Part shown: positions 9,901 through 20,927 of the stretch, in pieces
Layout of the letters: every line of letters starts with the position of its first letter
Numbering within the stretch: position 1 is the stretch's first letter
Assembly (NCBI GenBank): GCA_030142905.1
Contig: JASJOG010000189.1
Location: forward strand, 55,001 to 119,000
Direction of reading: 5' to 3'
Source: Heliopora coerulea
Lineage: Eukaryota > Cnidaria > Anthozoa > Scleralcyonacea > Helioporidae
DNA: 64,000 nt
The notes under the pieces: model-generated
Databases searched by the model: none
What the model was told of the DNA's origin: nothing
The model's input: the letters and a program-made list of their open reading frames with translations, nothing else
Translations under genes and position numbers: made by a program

Positions 9901-10774
9901 TGTCGGTGTTTGAAAGCCCATTTACGTGACTGAATGGGATTGTCTGATTGAGTAAAATTCTCCTGAATTATTAATGAGTTTGAGAAAGACAATTGCAAAG
10001 TAATGCTTTTGTTCTGAGTAGCTGTAGGAATGTGTGTCTCAAGCGCTGGACTATTACAATACATGTACGAACATCCGTAGTGGGATCTTGAAGAGGTAAA
10101 TTTTATTAGCAGTGTTAGTTTGGTTATTTTGTTATGCTAGAATTTGGTAAAAGTGATTGGTGAGTCAAACGAGAGCTTTTGAGCACAAAATTAGTGTCGA
10201 ATTGAATAAGACTGAACAGGTCATAGATATATAAGTTCTATTCTTACCTACCAAATAGTTAGTTGAAAAGATATATAGTTTGTTTTAGACGTTTTACAAA
10301 GAAGCATGGACTGCTTCATGATTGGCCAGCGACAAAGGAATTTAAGGTAGACTATAGCGTTTCCCAAGTTAAATAATGTACTTTCAATATAAGCAACTGA
10401 TCAGTTGTATTTAAAATGGGGGATGTTTTACACGTGTTTATAAGACTTGTCAAAACGTGTATTGTTGAAGTATACTTGGTGTTCCTTATTTTTTTTTAAA
10501 TTAGAAGGAAGATAAGGAGTGGCGCTGAGAATATTACAGTGGATATTAAATGCAAATATTAGAAGGAATATTGGAGGAGAATATTAGAGGGAATATTAGA
10601 GGGGAAATATGAATTGTTTTCCTTCATTATTTATGGCCTTGCATTCCCCGTTTACTGCTAGAAAGTGCCACCAGCTTTTTAGACAGTTAATTGACAGAGG
10701 ATATTGAATATATTTGCCCCAAAAAAGCAATGTAAACCGATTCATGTGGAATATAAACAAAATTTTTCAGCTGA
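6960..10774. other. Intronic, no gene recognised
   Basis: AT-rich and mostly without features. The 86-residue open frame at 7274-7534 matches nothing known to me. Minor tandem repeats are visible: two copies of GAAACACTAGTG.TTGAT near 9852-9890, and an imperfect GAATATTAGAGG-type array at about 10552-10612. Confidence 0.4.
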
Positions 10775-10940
10775 TGTAACAATTTACTTCTTTAATAGTT
10801 CATAAAAGTCAAACAAACCACAGCATACTAAGTTCATTTACACATAGCGAGATGTACAAGAATGGAGCCTAAAAATCTTTACGTCATTAGGGTACCGGAT
10901 GTCCAGGTATCGAAACCCGGGTAAGGTGTATATCGTCACA
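10775..10940 (-). repeat. 3' LTR of Gypsy element
   Basis: On the minus strand it starts TGTGACGATATAC and ends GTTACA, with the standard TG...CA termini. A purine-rich stretch (GAGAGAGGGA on minus, about 10941-10950) lies immediately upstream and is the likely polypurine tract priming plus-strand synthesis. Confidence 0.95.
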
Positions 10941-11050
10941 TCCCTCTCTCAATGTTGAGTTTGGTACTTCTTCATAATAGGTCATGTCTGCCATTCAACA
11001 TTTAAATTGTTAATATCAACAGGTTTTTTTGTTTGTTGTTTTTTTTGTTT

Positions 11051-11051
<1 letters not shown>

Positions 11052-11097
<46 letters not shown>
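11052..11097. repeat. Long poly(T) run (poly(A) on element strand)
   Basis: 46 consecutive T, preceded by T-rich sequence, lie inside the element between the end of pol and the 3' LTR. Such a long pure run in a young element may be real, a slippage product or an assembly artefact. Confidence 0.9.
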
Positions 11098-11098
<1 letters not shown>

Positions 11099-11107
11099 TA
11101 AGTGTCA

Positions 11108-11344
11108 CTAGTAATAGTAATCTTGAGATTTTATCAATCGGCCCCTGGATGATCTTCTTTGTGGAACGTCGTTAGAATTTGATAAGTTCGCTGAAGGTTC
11201 ATTACTTTGCTGGTATGAAGTTGAAGGCAATTCCTCCAATGTGTCATCAGTCATCAGTTCCTTTTCATCCAATGGCGAGTCTTGGTGACAATCCAATGGC
11301 GAGTCTTGGTGACAATCGGGAAACTTTTGGTGGCTCGTTCGCAA
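11108..11344 (-). pseudogene. Out-of-frame C-terminal tail of Gypsy pol
   Basis: This frame overlaps the 3' end of the Gag-Pol frame and ends RRSSRGRLIKSQDYYY. Arginine/serine-rich ends like this close many Gypsy polyproteins. It suggests the present stop at 11265 results from a frameshift near 11310-11345, and that the original protein continued in this frame. A separate gene is unlikely. Confidence 0.5.
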
Positions 11345-14300
11345 TCTTATTTTCTTCGTCTGCCTTTTCTGATGATGTGGCTAAGTGTTTTCGATTTCGT
11401 CTGTACAAGTGGCCTTGGCATACCACTTCGTACGATCGTGGTCCAACTTTTTTGCTGCACACTCCTTTTTTCCATGATTTCTGTCGGTTGTTGGATTCTG
11501 GTCTCATTCTGATAACGTCCACTTGTTTGAGTTCTAGTAGTTGCTTGGCCCCTCGATTGTAGTAGCGGGCTTGTTTAGCTCTTTTGTGGGTCAGCAGTTC
11601 TTGAACATTGTCTGCAGGCTTTGGCTTCAAGAGTTTTGCTGTTATTGGAAGCGTAGTTCTGGTTCTCCTTCCCATCAGTCTTTGAACTGGGGATGAATTA
11701 AGGCTTTCGGTTGGTGTGTTTCTCCAATCTAATAACGCTAAATACGGATCTCGATTGTCTGCTTGTGCCTTTTTGAGGAGCCTTTTGGCCGTTTTAACTG
11801 CGTTTTCAACTTTCCCATTTGCCTGTGGGAAATGTGGTGACGACGTGATATGTTCAAATTCCCATTCCTTGGCAAAATTCTGAAAGTTTGTGGAAGCAAA
11901 TTGTGGGCCATTGTCGCTTCTGACTTTGTCGGGGATTCCGTGTCTAGCGAATTGTGATTTCATGCTGGCGACTATTGCCGAAGTTGTGGTTTGAGGGAGT
12001 ATGTTGAATTCAAAGAAGTTGGAATAGTAATCAACCATAATGATGTAGTCTTTTCTACCTAATGTGAACAGGTCGACTGCTACTCTTGACCAAGGTCTGT
12101 CTGGTACTGGTTGTGAGATTAATGGCTCTTTAGGTTGTTCTGCTCTATAGGCGTTGCATATCTCGCAGGCTGAGACATATTCTTTGATTGCTGCATTCAT
12201 ACCTGGCCAGTATAAAGCTTCTCTAGCGCGCCTTAGACACCCCTCGGTACCAACATGGCTAGAATGTATCTTTTTTAACATTTGACTTCTCATGGCTGTT
12301 GGGACTACGACTCTTTCTCCTTTGAAAATTATTCCATTTTGTACCACTAGCTCATCACGAAAGTTATAGTATGCTCTCGTTCCCGGAGAAACTCTGTTCT
12401 TCTCATCTGGCCATCCGATTTGTATGTTCTTCTTTAGGTCTTGTAATGTCACGTCATCTCGAGTTTTTTCTAGAAGTTCTCTTAGGCGCTCGGGGCTAAT
12501 TGGAAGGTGCTTTGTCATGTCTACTTTTTTTACGGCTCGTATGAATTCTTCCTCCTCTCTAGCCACCTGACATGGTGAAGTCACGTAAGCTCTGCTCAGA
12601 GTGTCGGCAATATACATATCAGATCCTCGTTTGTACACTACTTTCAGATTGTAGTTTTGCGGTCGCATCATCATTCTCTGGAGTCGTTTTAGAGCCGCTA
12701 ACAGAGGCTTTTGCAGGATCACTTCTAGAGGCTTATGATCTGATTCTACAGTGATATCACGACCGAACACATACTGGTCAAACCGTTCGCATCCATGTAC
12801 AATTGCTAGTAGTTCTTTTTCTATTTGGGCGTAATTTCTTTCAGTTGCTGTTAGAGCTCTTGACGTGAACGCTACTGGTTGACCTTCTTGCAGCAACGCA
12901 GCCCCAATTCCCGATGGTGATGCATCACACTGGAGTGTTACTTCTTTAGTGACATCGTAGTAGCATAAAACTGGATGGTTGGTGATAAGATGCTTTACTT
13001 CTTCAAATGCTTTCTGGTGATTTTCATCCCAATGCCATTCGACGTCTTTATCTTCCAATCGTCGTAAAGGCTCTGTGATTGTTGAGAGGTGTGGAAGGAA
13101 TTTTGATAGGTAATTCACCATTCCTAAAAACCTCTTTACTGACTGCACGTCTGTCGGTTCAGGCATCATCTTGATTGCTGCAACCTTCTTCGGATCAGGT
13201 TTAAGCCCATCACATGTAAGTAGATGGCCAATATACGGTACTTCGGTCAGCCTTAACTTCACTTTTTCTTTGTTTAGCTTGAGGTTCTTTTCTCGAGCTC
13301 TTTGAAGTGCATTTCTAAGGTTTTGGTCATGATCTTTAATGGCTGTTTCCATGTCATTGCCTTCGCCAAATACTAGGAGATCATCAGCTATCACCGCTGT
13401 GCCCTTGAGGCCTTCGAACTTATTGTTCATTCTCTTCTGGAACTCTTCGGGCGCTGACGAGATTCCAAATGGCATGCGTAGCCAGCGGAAACGCCCATAA
13501 GGAGTGTTAAAGGTCGTCAATTTGCTGGATGCATCGTCAAGACTTACTTGCCAAAATCCACTCTTGGAGTCAAATACGGAGAATACTTTTGCGTTGTTGA
13601 GTTTAGTGGCGACTTCTTCAATAGTTGGTATTGGATAGTGTGACCTTTTGATGGCTCTGTTTAAGTCCTTAGGATCGATGCAAATTCTTAGTTTGTTTGG
13701 TTTGATTACTGTTACCATACTTGATACCCAGTCCGTTGGTCCACTTTCTGGTGTCAAGATCTCTTCTTTAACCATTCGCCCTAATTCTTTTCTAAGTGGC
13801 TCTCTTAATGTAACTTGTACTCGTCGAGGTGGATGAATTACTGGTTTCACGGATGGATCAATTTCTATGTGGTAAGCTCCCTCGAGGCATCCAAGCCCTT
13901 CAAATACATCTGCATATTCTTTCAAGATATCTGTGTTATCTAATGGTGACTTAATGGCTGGGTTGGTTGATGGATTACTCTGTGTTACAGAATCAACTTC
14001 ATGATTTGACTTTTCATTCACAAGGACTTTCAGGAACTGCAGTTTTTGACATGATTCAGCACCAAGAAGTGGTTTTACATCACCATCAACCACTTGAAAT
14101 TCTAGTATGCACTGTAAAACACCTCTTGTACACTTAAGTTTACACTTCCCCACAGGGTATATAATATCTCCATTGTACATGGTTAATGTAACTCTACTCT
14201 TTTGCAAGAGCAAGTTTTTTGGGTTTCCCATTGCTTGGTTGTAATCTTCCAGTGGGAGTATGTTGCATGTGGCTCCACAGTCTAGCTGGAATTTAACCCT

Positions 14301-15242
14301 GGCCTTATTATTTACTGTCATGGTTGCATACAGTTGTTTGGGAACATTGCTCCTGGCTTGTCTCTTGGCTTTAAGTGATCCAATATGATGTGTTACCATG
14401 CTAACTGGATTTTCATCTTCAGACAGGTCTTCATCAACCTCTACTATACGGACACGTTGGCTTTTTTGCTTTGTTTTTCTACATTTAATTGCAAAATGGT
14501 TGTGAAGGTCACACTTTTGACACTTAGCTCCATAGGCAGGACATTGATTCTTGTCTCTTGGATGTTTTCGACCACAGTACTTACAATTTATGATAAGAAC
14601 GTTATTAGGTGGTTTCAGACTGTTGGGTGAGGAATCATCATTCCTCTCTGATCTGACCTTGTGTATAGACTCACTAGTGACCTTTTGGTCAGCTCTTATC
14701 TGTTTCAGTTGGGCTTGTGTGAGTTCAGCTGATCTTACTTTTTTAGTAGCGGTTTGGAAGGTTGATTGTGGATCTCTCAACAGCCTTTCTCTGACAGTGT
14801 TATCTTGGATTCCAAAAACAACTCGGTCTCGTATCAAGGATTCTTTCAGAGCCCCAAACTCACAAGTGTTTGATAATGTTTTTAAGACAGTGACATAGTG
14901 ATCAATGGACTCACCGCTTTCTTGGTTTCTTGAAAAGAACACATAGCGTTCGTAGATAGTATTCTTTCTTGGGTTACAAAAAGTCTCAAACTTCTCTAAA
15001 ACTTTGGCGATCTTTAGGTGATCGCCTTCTTCGTCCCAGATAAACGTGTTGTATACATCAACTGCTTCTTCGCCTATGACAGTTAGCAGTGTTACCACTC
15101 GCGTGGATTGTTCTTTCCCCGCAACTCCAGTCGCGACTTCGTAATTGTCCCATTTCTGTTTAAACTTTTTCCACTTCTGGGCCGTATTTCCATCCAAAAT
15201 TTTCAAGGGTTCTGGAGGTGGAAGACCAAGAGGCATTGCCAT
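11265..15242 (-). CDS. Gypsy Gag-Pol polyprotein (1325 aa)
   Basis: A single uninterrupted frame. Gag occupies about residues 1-255 and ends in two zinc knuckles: an atypical one at C220-C223-H227-C234 and a classic CCHC at C241-C244-H249-C254. The protease site is D321-C-G-A, where most retroelements have D-T/S-G. Reverse transcriptase follows: motif A with D558, motif B LRMPFGISSAPEEFQ, and motif C ADD at 619-621 rather than the commoner YxDD. RNase H shows D773, E810 and D835. Integrase has a zinc-binding region with H993, H996, C1026 and C1029, and catalytic D1057, D1110 and E1146 with D,D(35)E spacing. The start ATG is 114 nt inside the 5' LTR end, after the primer site. The C-terminus ends in an in-frame 24-bp duplication (11267-11314). 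Confidence 0.95.
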   Translation of the reverse strand: MAMPLGLPPPEPLKILDGNTAQKWKKFKQKWDNYEVATGVAGKEQSTRVVTLLTVIGEEAVDVYNTFIWDEEGDHLKIAKVLEKFETFCNPRKNTIYERYVFFSRNQESGESIDHYVTVLKTLSNTCEFGALKESLIRDRVVFGIQDNTVRERLLRDPQSTFQTATKKVRSAELTQAQLKQIRADQKVTSESIHKVRSERNDDSSPNSLKPPNNVLIINCKYCGRKHPRDKNQCPAYGAKCQKCDLHNHFAIKCRKTKQKSQRVRIVEVDEDLSEDENPVSMVTHHIGSLKAKRQARSNVPKQLYATMTVNNKARVKFQLDCGATCNILPLEDYNQAMGNPKNLLLQKSRVTLTMYNGDIIYPVGKCKLKCTRGVLQCILEFQVVDGDVKPLLGAESCQKLQFLKVLVNEKSNHEVDSVTQSNPSTNPAIKSPLDNTDILKEYADVFEGLGCLEGAYHIEIDPSVKPVIHPPRRVQVTLREPLRKELGRMVKEEILTPESGPTDWVSSMVTVIKPNKLRICIDPKDLNRAIKRSHYPIPTIEEVATKLNNAKVFSVFDSKSGFWQVSLDDASSKLTTFNTPYGRFRWLRMPFGISSAPEEFQKRMNNKFEGLKGTAVIADDLLVFGEGNDMETAIKDHDQNLRNALQRAREKNLKLNKEKVKLRLTEVPYIGHLLTCDGLKPDPKKVAAIKMMPEPTDVQSVKRFLGMVNYLSKFLPHLSTITEPLRRLEDKDVEWHWDENHQKAFEEVKHLITNHPVLCYYDVTKEVTLQCDASPSGIGAALLQEGQPVAFTSRALTATERNYAQIEKELLAIVHGCERFDQYVFGRDITVESDHKPLEVILQKPLLAALKRLQRMMMRPQNYNLKVVYKRGSDMYIADTLSRAYVTSPCQVAREEEEFIRAVKKVDMTKHLPISPERLRELLEKTRDDVTLQDLKKNIQIGWPDEKNRVSPGTRAYYNFRDELVVQNGIIFKGERVVVPTAMRSQMLKKIHSSHVGTEGCLRRAREALYWPGMNAAIKEYVSACEICNAYRAEQPKEPLISQPVPDRPWSRVAVDLFTLGRKDYIIMVDYYSNFFEFNILPQTTTSAIVASMKSQFARHGIPDKVRSDNGPQFASTNFQNFAKEWEFEHITSSPHFPQANGKVENAVKTAKRLLKKAQADNRDPYLALLDWRNTPTESLNSSPVQRLMGRRTRTTLPITAKLLKPKPADNVQELLTHKRAKQARYYNRGAKQLLELKQVDVIRMRPESNNRQKSWKKGVCSKKVGPRSYEVVCQGHLYRRNRKHLATSSEKADEENKIANEPPKVSRLSPRLAIGLSPRLAIG

Positions 15243-15337
15243 GTTCGAAGCAAGGTTTGATTACAAATCTCATACAATCGTTCATATACTTGTTTACTTC
15301 AAACTATCTCACCTATGAGTTTCTGTGGTAGAGGGGA

Positions 15338-15355
15338 ATCCCACTCTTGACACCA
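15338..15355 (-). promoter_or_regulatory. Primer-binding site, tRNA-Leu type
   Basis: On the minus strand the 18 bases directly after the 5' LTR read TGGTGTCAAGAGTGGGAT. This is complementary to the 3' end of eukaryotic tRNA-Leu, with one difference from the common ACTCCTGACACCA ending as I recall it. Confidence 0.8.
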
Positions 15356-15522
15356 TGTAACAATTTACTTCTTTAATAGTTCATAAAAGTCAAACAAACC
15401 ACAGCATACTAAGTTCATTTACACATAGCGAGATGTACAAGAATGGCGCCTAAAAATCTTTTACGTCATTAGGGTACCGGATGTCCAGGTATCGAAACCC
15501 GGGTAGGGTGTATATCGTCACA
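15356..15522 (-). repeat. 5' LTR of Gypsy element
   Basis: 167 bp, TG...CA ends. It differs from the other LTR by ggAgcc/ggCgcc, one extra T and one A/G change. It would contain the promoter of the element. Confidence 0.95.
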
Positions 15523-17214
15523 GATGAAGTTTTACAAGCTTTGTTAAAAATTACAGGGCTTTACGGGCGTGGTAAATCACGAAAAACCACTCAGCCAAAA
15601 AAAAATGTTATGGAGTACTTTAGAATACATAGTAACACTAAACAATGGTGCCGGGTTTTCTTGAAGGTTTTCTTTCCATTATATCTTCTTTTTGCCTTTC
15701 AAATCTTACAGGACTACAACAAAAGGTTTTTATTTTGGCCAAAATTACCAGTGTATTGTAGGTAATCCAAGATGGCGGCTTCTATGCAAAGTTGAATATT
15801 CTTATTTATGGAGATATGTATATTGTTACAGTAATGTCAAACGTCCTTGGAGACAATAGGAGTCATTTTGGATCAATTTTATGATCTTTTGAAATTTTTG
15901 TTTCATGAAAACGCATCGTTAAATTTGGTAATTCAATTGCAGTTTCCCATTTAATTTTTAATACCTAATTTAAACAAAACAAGTACATCTCGGTAAACAG
16001 AAACCAATGTTTTAATATGAAAAGTTCATTTTGTTAAAGAAATTTTTGAAGTTCTTAAATTTCAAAATTTTCACAACTAATTACGTCACTATGACGTTAG
16101 AATATGCATCCATGCCAACAGAATTGTCATATGTATTTGGATTTACCACACCATCATCGAGTGAAAATTTCATTATCATACGGTCGACACTTTTAGAGGT
16201 AGTGGTGTCGGGCACTTTCGCCCCCACTTTCCCAAAAAGCCCCAACCCTAACATACCAGAAAATGCCCAGTATAGATAGAGTTAATCTATTCTCACCATC
16301 TCAAAGCTCTCTGCATAATAGATAAGGACCAAATGGAATTGAAATGGTCAACTTTTGTTATTTTTATCGATTTTGTCATCTTCATTTGTTATTTTCCCCT
16401 CGCCCACCACAAAATTTCATATGGAAATTCACATATGAGAATAGTATTTCATATATGTATCGTTTCAATTCCATATGTAAAATGAAAATTTCTTTTGTAC
16501 AATTAATTTTTGCATATGAAATATGCATTTCAAACTCATGATTTCATTGGTGAAATTTTGGAGAAGTATTTTTCATTCGTTAATTAGATATTTCTTACGT
16601 GAAAATAGTCCTATTCCGTATGTGACAATGTTCAATTCCATACGTTTTTTATATATGAAACGACGTGGAATTTTTGTGTTGTTGTCACTGTTGCTGTCGC
16701 TGTTGCTGCTTCTGCTGGAGCTGCTGTTGTTGTTTTTTTATTGTTACTATTATTGGAAGTTTGGAGCGAATAAGATCCTACTCATATGTAGTATGTAAAG
16801 GTACAGGCATGAACACAAAATATTAGGAATTCTTGACAAGGTTCTTACATTCTATAAAATAAACTCTTTTAAGTGGGAATCCGATTTTTATATTATACTC
16901 TGGCTAACGGAAGAAAATTTTATTCGCCAAGAAGAGACGTCTCAGTCCAGAAGGACTTATATTCTAAGCATTATTAATTTCTATTATAAATATCTTTTAT
17001 CCCTGGGCTTATTCAGTTAGAAGTGAAATAGATTTACATATGATAAAAAAGCATTAATCTGCAGGTATTTTCCATGAAAATAAGAAATATACTCTTCAAT
17101 GTACATTATTGGATACAAAAGACTTTTCTTGATTCGGATTTTTATGACTATCATTGATTGTCTTTTGTTGTTGTTGTTGTAGTTTTTGTGATTTTTTTAA
17201 AATTTTTTTTATAG
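15523..17214. other. Intronic, no gene recognised
   Basis: Contains a stretch rich in CATATG/ATATGAAA words (about 16100-16640) and a CTG/TTG-rich simple repeat (about 16676-16745) that creates a spurious 91-residue frame. The end is the long T-rich acceptor tract of exon C. Confidence 0.4.
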
Positions 17215-17319
17215 AAGATGCCGCTGACATCGAAAAAACAAAGAACGAGAAGGGAAAAGGGGAACAAGCGGAAATGACAGGCAGGAAATCGTCTCTGACC
17301 AGGATGGAGTTGGGAGAAG
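17215..17319 (+). CDS. Host gene exon C (105 bp, phase 1-1)
   Basis: The acceptor is a long T tract ending TTTATAG. The donor G|GTTACG is non-consensus after GT, and exon D has the similar GTTAGG. The encoded segment is hydrophilic (EKTKNEKGKGEQAEM, then RKSSLTRMELGE). Its spacing of K and E residues and the EM pair align with exon D. Exact length and phase agree with the other repeat exons. Confidence 0.6.
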
Positions 17320-19217
17320 GTTACGAAGCTTTATTGTATTTAGTTTAATTATGTTGTTATTGATTTCATCCTGTATAATTTTTTACTATTACAGCAATTA
17401 TCATGACCATAATGATTACAGCAACAAAGAAAACAAAAACGTCAATATCAACAACAAAAATATAAGATAAACTAAAAGCCCGTCATAAATTTGCATATTT
17501 CATGTCTATGAAATCACTGGCTCAATTTTCAAATAAGTTCTCATATACTGCCCTTATTTTACTGTACTATTACTGTATCATTAACTATTGGTTTCGTAAA
17601 TATACAATACTGTGTTATTTTTAAGATTAAACTTTAGTGTTCTTTTTAATTGTTTGTCATCGTAATGGTACAGGACTTGGGTTGAGCTTGAAAATTTGAA
17701 CATGTGTGAGAATTCACCTTTTTCGGTATATTGACATATTTATTTTAACACTGAGCCTAATTTCCGTTTGTAAAGAATGGCATTATCCAAGAAGGACGAA
17801 TATAGGGGAAAGTAAACTAGGAAGAAGAAGAATTTTTACAGGAACGCAGTAACAGGGAGGACAAGACTACCGGCTAAGGCACGCACGCTGGGTTTATATC
17901 AATTCCGAGCTAAGGAGCCTATACAAGAACTTGGAATTCCATAGCTAGAGAATAAGATTCAGGCAGAGTCACTAAGATAAGTGCGCGCGAATTGTTTAGG
18001 TCTTTCACGACGGCATAAGACTTCTATTATTTTACCGTAGCTAACGCCAGACTATTTTACTAGTCAATGAGAGATCTCCCGCCTTGAAAGAGTTAGCGTG
18101 CATATAGGCCTGGGTGCTATAATAGATACTATTAAACAACTCAGCTAGTTATCTGTTCTCTGTCCCAAAATGATGAGCATAGATTAGCTGCTTTCCCATA
18201 CAACCAGTTTTGTATTTAGGCGGGCACGTTTTGGAGTGAAAGTTGATGGAAAGAGGAACAAACTAGATTCATTTACGTTTTACAGAAGAATTACACGCGC
18301 TGTTACTAAGCAACTTGTCTTGCAATTTGTGTTGCTACGGCTGAATTCGTCACGTTCCACTATAACATTTTGTTACACTAGGCAATATTCTGTGCAACTT
18401 CTCCTGGAACGGCGACCAAAAGGGTCTAAGAATGAACCAGTCATCCATTTCATTAGCTGAAGCCGAATCCTGTCGTGAGACAAGTTGCATAAAGGACGAT
18501 AAGTGGTGGAACAGTTGAAGCATACGTTACATCATAGCCGTAATCTTGGCCAAATGTTTAGTGGAAAGAAAAAAATTTCAATATCGTGGAACGCAAGCAC
18601 AAAAACAAAAAAATGAAAAAATGTTGGGAGGCTAGGTGGTAACGGACTATTTTATATGCACGATGGATGCAATTTCTATTGCAACTTGTCTCGGAAGGAA
18701 ATTGCCAAACAACTTGCAAGACAAATAGCATAGTGGAAAAGCGCCATGTCATTTCCATGAAGATTTTAAGCGCAAAAGTACACAAAATGTTGACAAAAAC
18801 AGGTAAGTTTAACAAAATCGCCATAAAAATTTCATAAGAAAAAGGAGCGTTAAATATGAAGAAGTAAGAGACCAAAATTAATTACTGATCAACATTGTTT
18901 GTTCAGTCTAAACAGCAGAGTGTTTGCCGTTGCTTGGTTTTTTGAATTTTTTTTAATCTCGACCAGGGCTCGCTTCTTAGTTGCTTCATCACTATCAAAA
19001 TTTCCGACAAATAATTTCTCAGAAAATCCTCCCATCAAATTGATAAGTGATCACTAATTTAGCAGTGATACTTAAACCGATATGGGTAATATTTATCTTT
19101 CTTCGAAGAATTATGTCCAATATTTCAACATGTCTATCAATTTGGATTTTCGGGAATTATTTATGATACAGAGAATGGAACAGTGCAATAAAGTTGAGTT
19201 ATTATTTTATTACCTAG
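17320..19217. other. Intronic, no gene recognised
   Basis: No repeat copy or gene identified. The 74-residue plus frame (18236-18460) and the 105-residue minus frame (18558-18875) are without recognisable motifs. Confidence 0.4.
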
Positions 19218-19322
19218 GTTCCACACGTCCTGAAATAAACGAAGAACGACCTTCCTTGATAGCAAGGATCCTGCAGACGCCAATAAAATTATTGCCAAAA
19301 GAAACTTCTCAATTCTCTCAAC
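19218..19322 (+). CDS. Host gene exon B (105 bp, phase 1-1)
   Basis: Acceptor TTATTACCTAG, donor C|GTAAGG. Aligned without gaps to exon A it shares about 16 of 35 positions, including RPSLI, RI, Q, P, LL, E and SQ. It completes the split codon left by exon C to glycine. Confidence 0.7.
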
Positions 19323-20822
19323 GTAAGGCATTAAACAGCTACATCATTCCCCGTTAAAAATAATAGACAGGATGAATAATTTATAAAGATCCTTCAGTTT
19401 TAATGTATATATTTTAGTGGCAGTCAAAGATGGATATCAAAAAAATAGAAATATAAATTAATGAAGGATTTCCTCCAAATTAATCATTGCCTCAATAAAA
19501 GATTTATCACACATTATGAACGAATAATATTAGAATCTTGTATATTGTATAATATATGAAAGATGGCAAAACGATAACTCAGGACGGAGATGAAGACATC
19601 AATTGCTTTGCCAGTCGGTCAAATTGCACGAATGGCATATTGCAAGACATGGTAAATTGGTAAGATATCAAAGAGGATATAATCCCTCCCTCCAATATTT
19701 CGCGTACAAATTTACACATAAAAGTGGCTCACACGTGACATCGTAGCGGCCATATCAATGGAATTTTCATAATAGAATTTCATTAACATCTATTGTATGT
19801 GGCACCAATACAGCTGCTCTATCATGGTCTTTTGAATCACAAGGGATTGGTTATAACCCATCAATATTAAAAGATAACCTCCTAACAAGATTGCTTATTA
19901 AATACAAATTTCACATGACCAAATTAAGATACAAAAAATTAGTGCAGCATGGTCAAGAATGTCCTTACGTTTTATTTTGAATTTTTAATAAAAAGAAGGG
20001 TTTACTCGTCCTGTGTTCCATTAGAATGGTAATAAGTAATTTACTAAAAAGAGATGTCAGAATTAAGCTCAGCCAACTCAGATCGCCGAAATCGAAAAAT
20101 TTCCTGAAGGACTATTTTCAAAAGATGCTTGTTAGCGATGCTTTATATTCACTTTTGATAAAGCTTTCATTATCAAATTTAAATACCATCCAGTGCGTCT
20201 GAATTATTACAAAAACAATTACCAGTGCATGTGGTTTCTACATCAAAACAATCTATTGTGCATCTTTAACTGATGTTTAAAATAAACGACTCCTAGATTG
20301 ACTAAAGAAAATGCAAAAATAAATTTGAAAGAATGCAGGAGGACAGGTGTATATTTATGATTTTCAAATTACAGAACAATAATCCCATTTAAAGTATCTG
20401 GCATATATATATTGGTAGATTGAATCATTAAGTAATCTTTAAATCTACCAGATCACATATTAACATACTGGTTAACAAAGTAACCCATAGTGCTTTCATA
20501 TATTCGTCCTTTTAAATACTTAAGGCGATTATTGTAGCATATTTCAGTACAGTTTCCCACCTCAAGCTTTCAAAAGATTTTTCAATCATGATCAAATTTA
20601 GAACAATTTAAATTTGTACGTAGCAATTAAATAAAAATATGTTAAGAATGTTGATGAAAAATTGTGATAAATCATAATGAGTCCTGCGCAAAGTTTCCAA
20701 CAAACAATAGAAAATAAATGGTCATCAAAGAGAAAATGAACTATCAGTTGGTAGACAATGGTTAATGAAGAGATATGTCGTTGTATTTCCATAACTTCGG
20801 GCTCTCGTATTTTTTATTTCAG
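19323..20822. other. Intron between exons B and D
   Basis: About 1.5 kb, AT-rich, with no element recognised. This is the only host intron in the window without an obvious retroelement. Confidence 0.5.
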
Positions 20823-20927
20823 GAGCTGTCGTTAGCAGTGAGAAAAGAAAAGAAAAAAGTCTGAAAGAAAAAGGAATGGAAATGATGGAAATGAAAACAA
20901 TTCTGCTAAAACAACAATCAAAAGAAG
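20823..20927 (+). CDS. Host gene exon D (105 bp, phase 1-1)
   Basis: The acceptor TATTTTTTATTTCAG is strong; the donor is G|GTTAGG. It encodes a very charged segment (SSEKRKEKSLKEKGMEMMEM, then LLKQQSKE), possibly helical. It resembles exon C in charge pattern, the EM position and the final E plus split G. Confidence 0.65.

Larger units (their letters stand above)
10775..15522 (-). mobile_element. Ty3/Gypsy LTR retrotransposon, nearly intact
   Basis: A 4.75-kb element on the minus strand has terminal repeats of 166 and 167 bp, a tRNA-Leu-type primer site, one long Gag-Pol frame and a purine-rich tract before the 3' LTR. The LTRs differ by two substitutions and one single-base indel, so the insertion is recent. 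Flanking bases GCTGA and GATGA could be a 5-bp target duplication with one change. It lies antisense in the intron between host exons A and C. Confidence 0.95.

Noticed and set aside
16523..16798. 91-residue leucine-rich frame
   Set aside because: Translation of a CTG/TTG-rich simple repeat.
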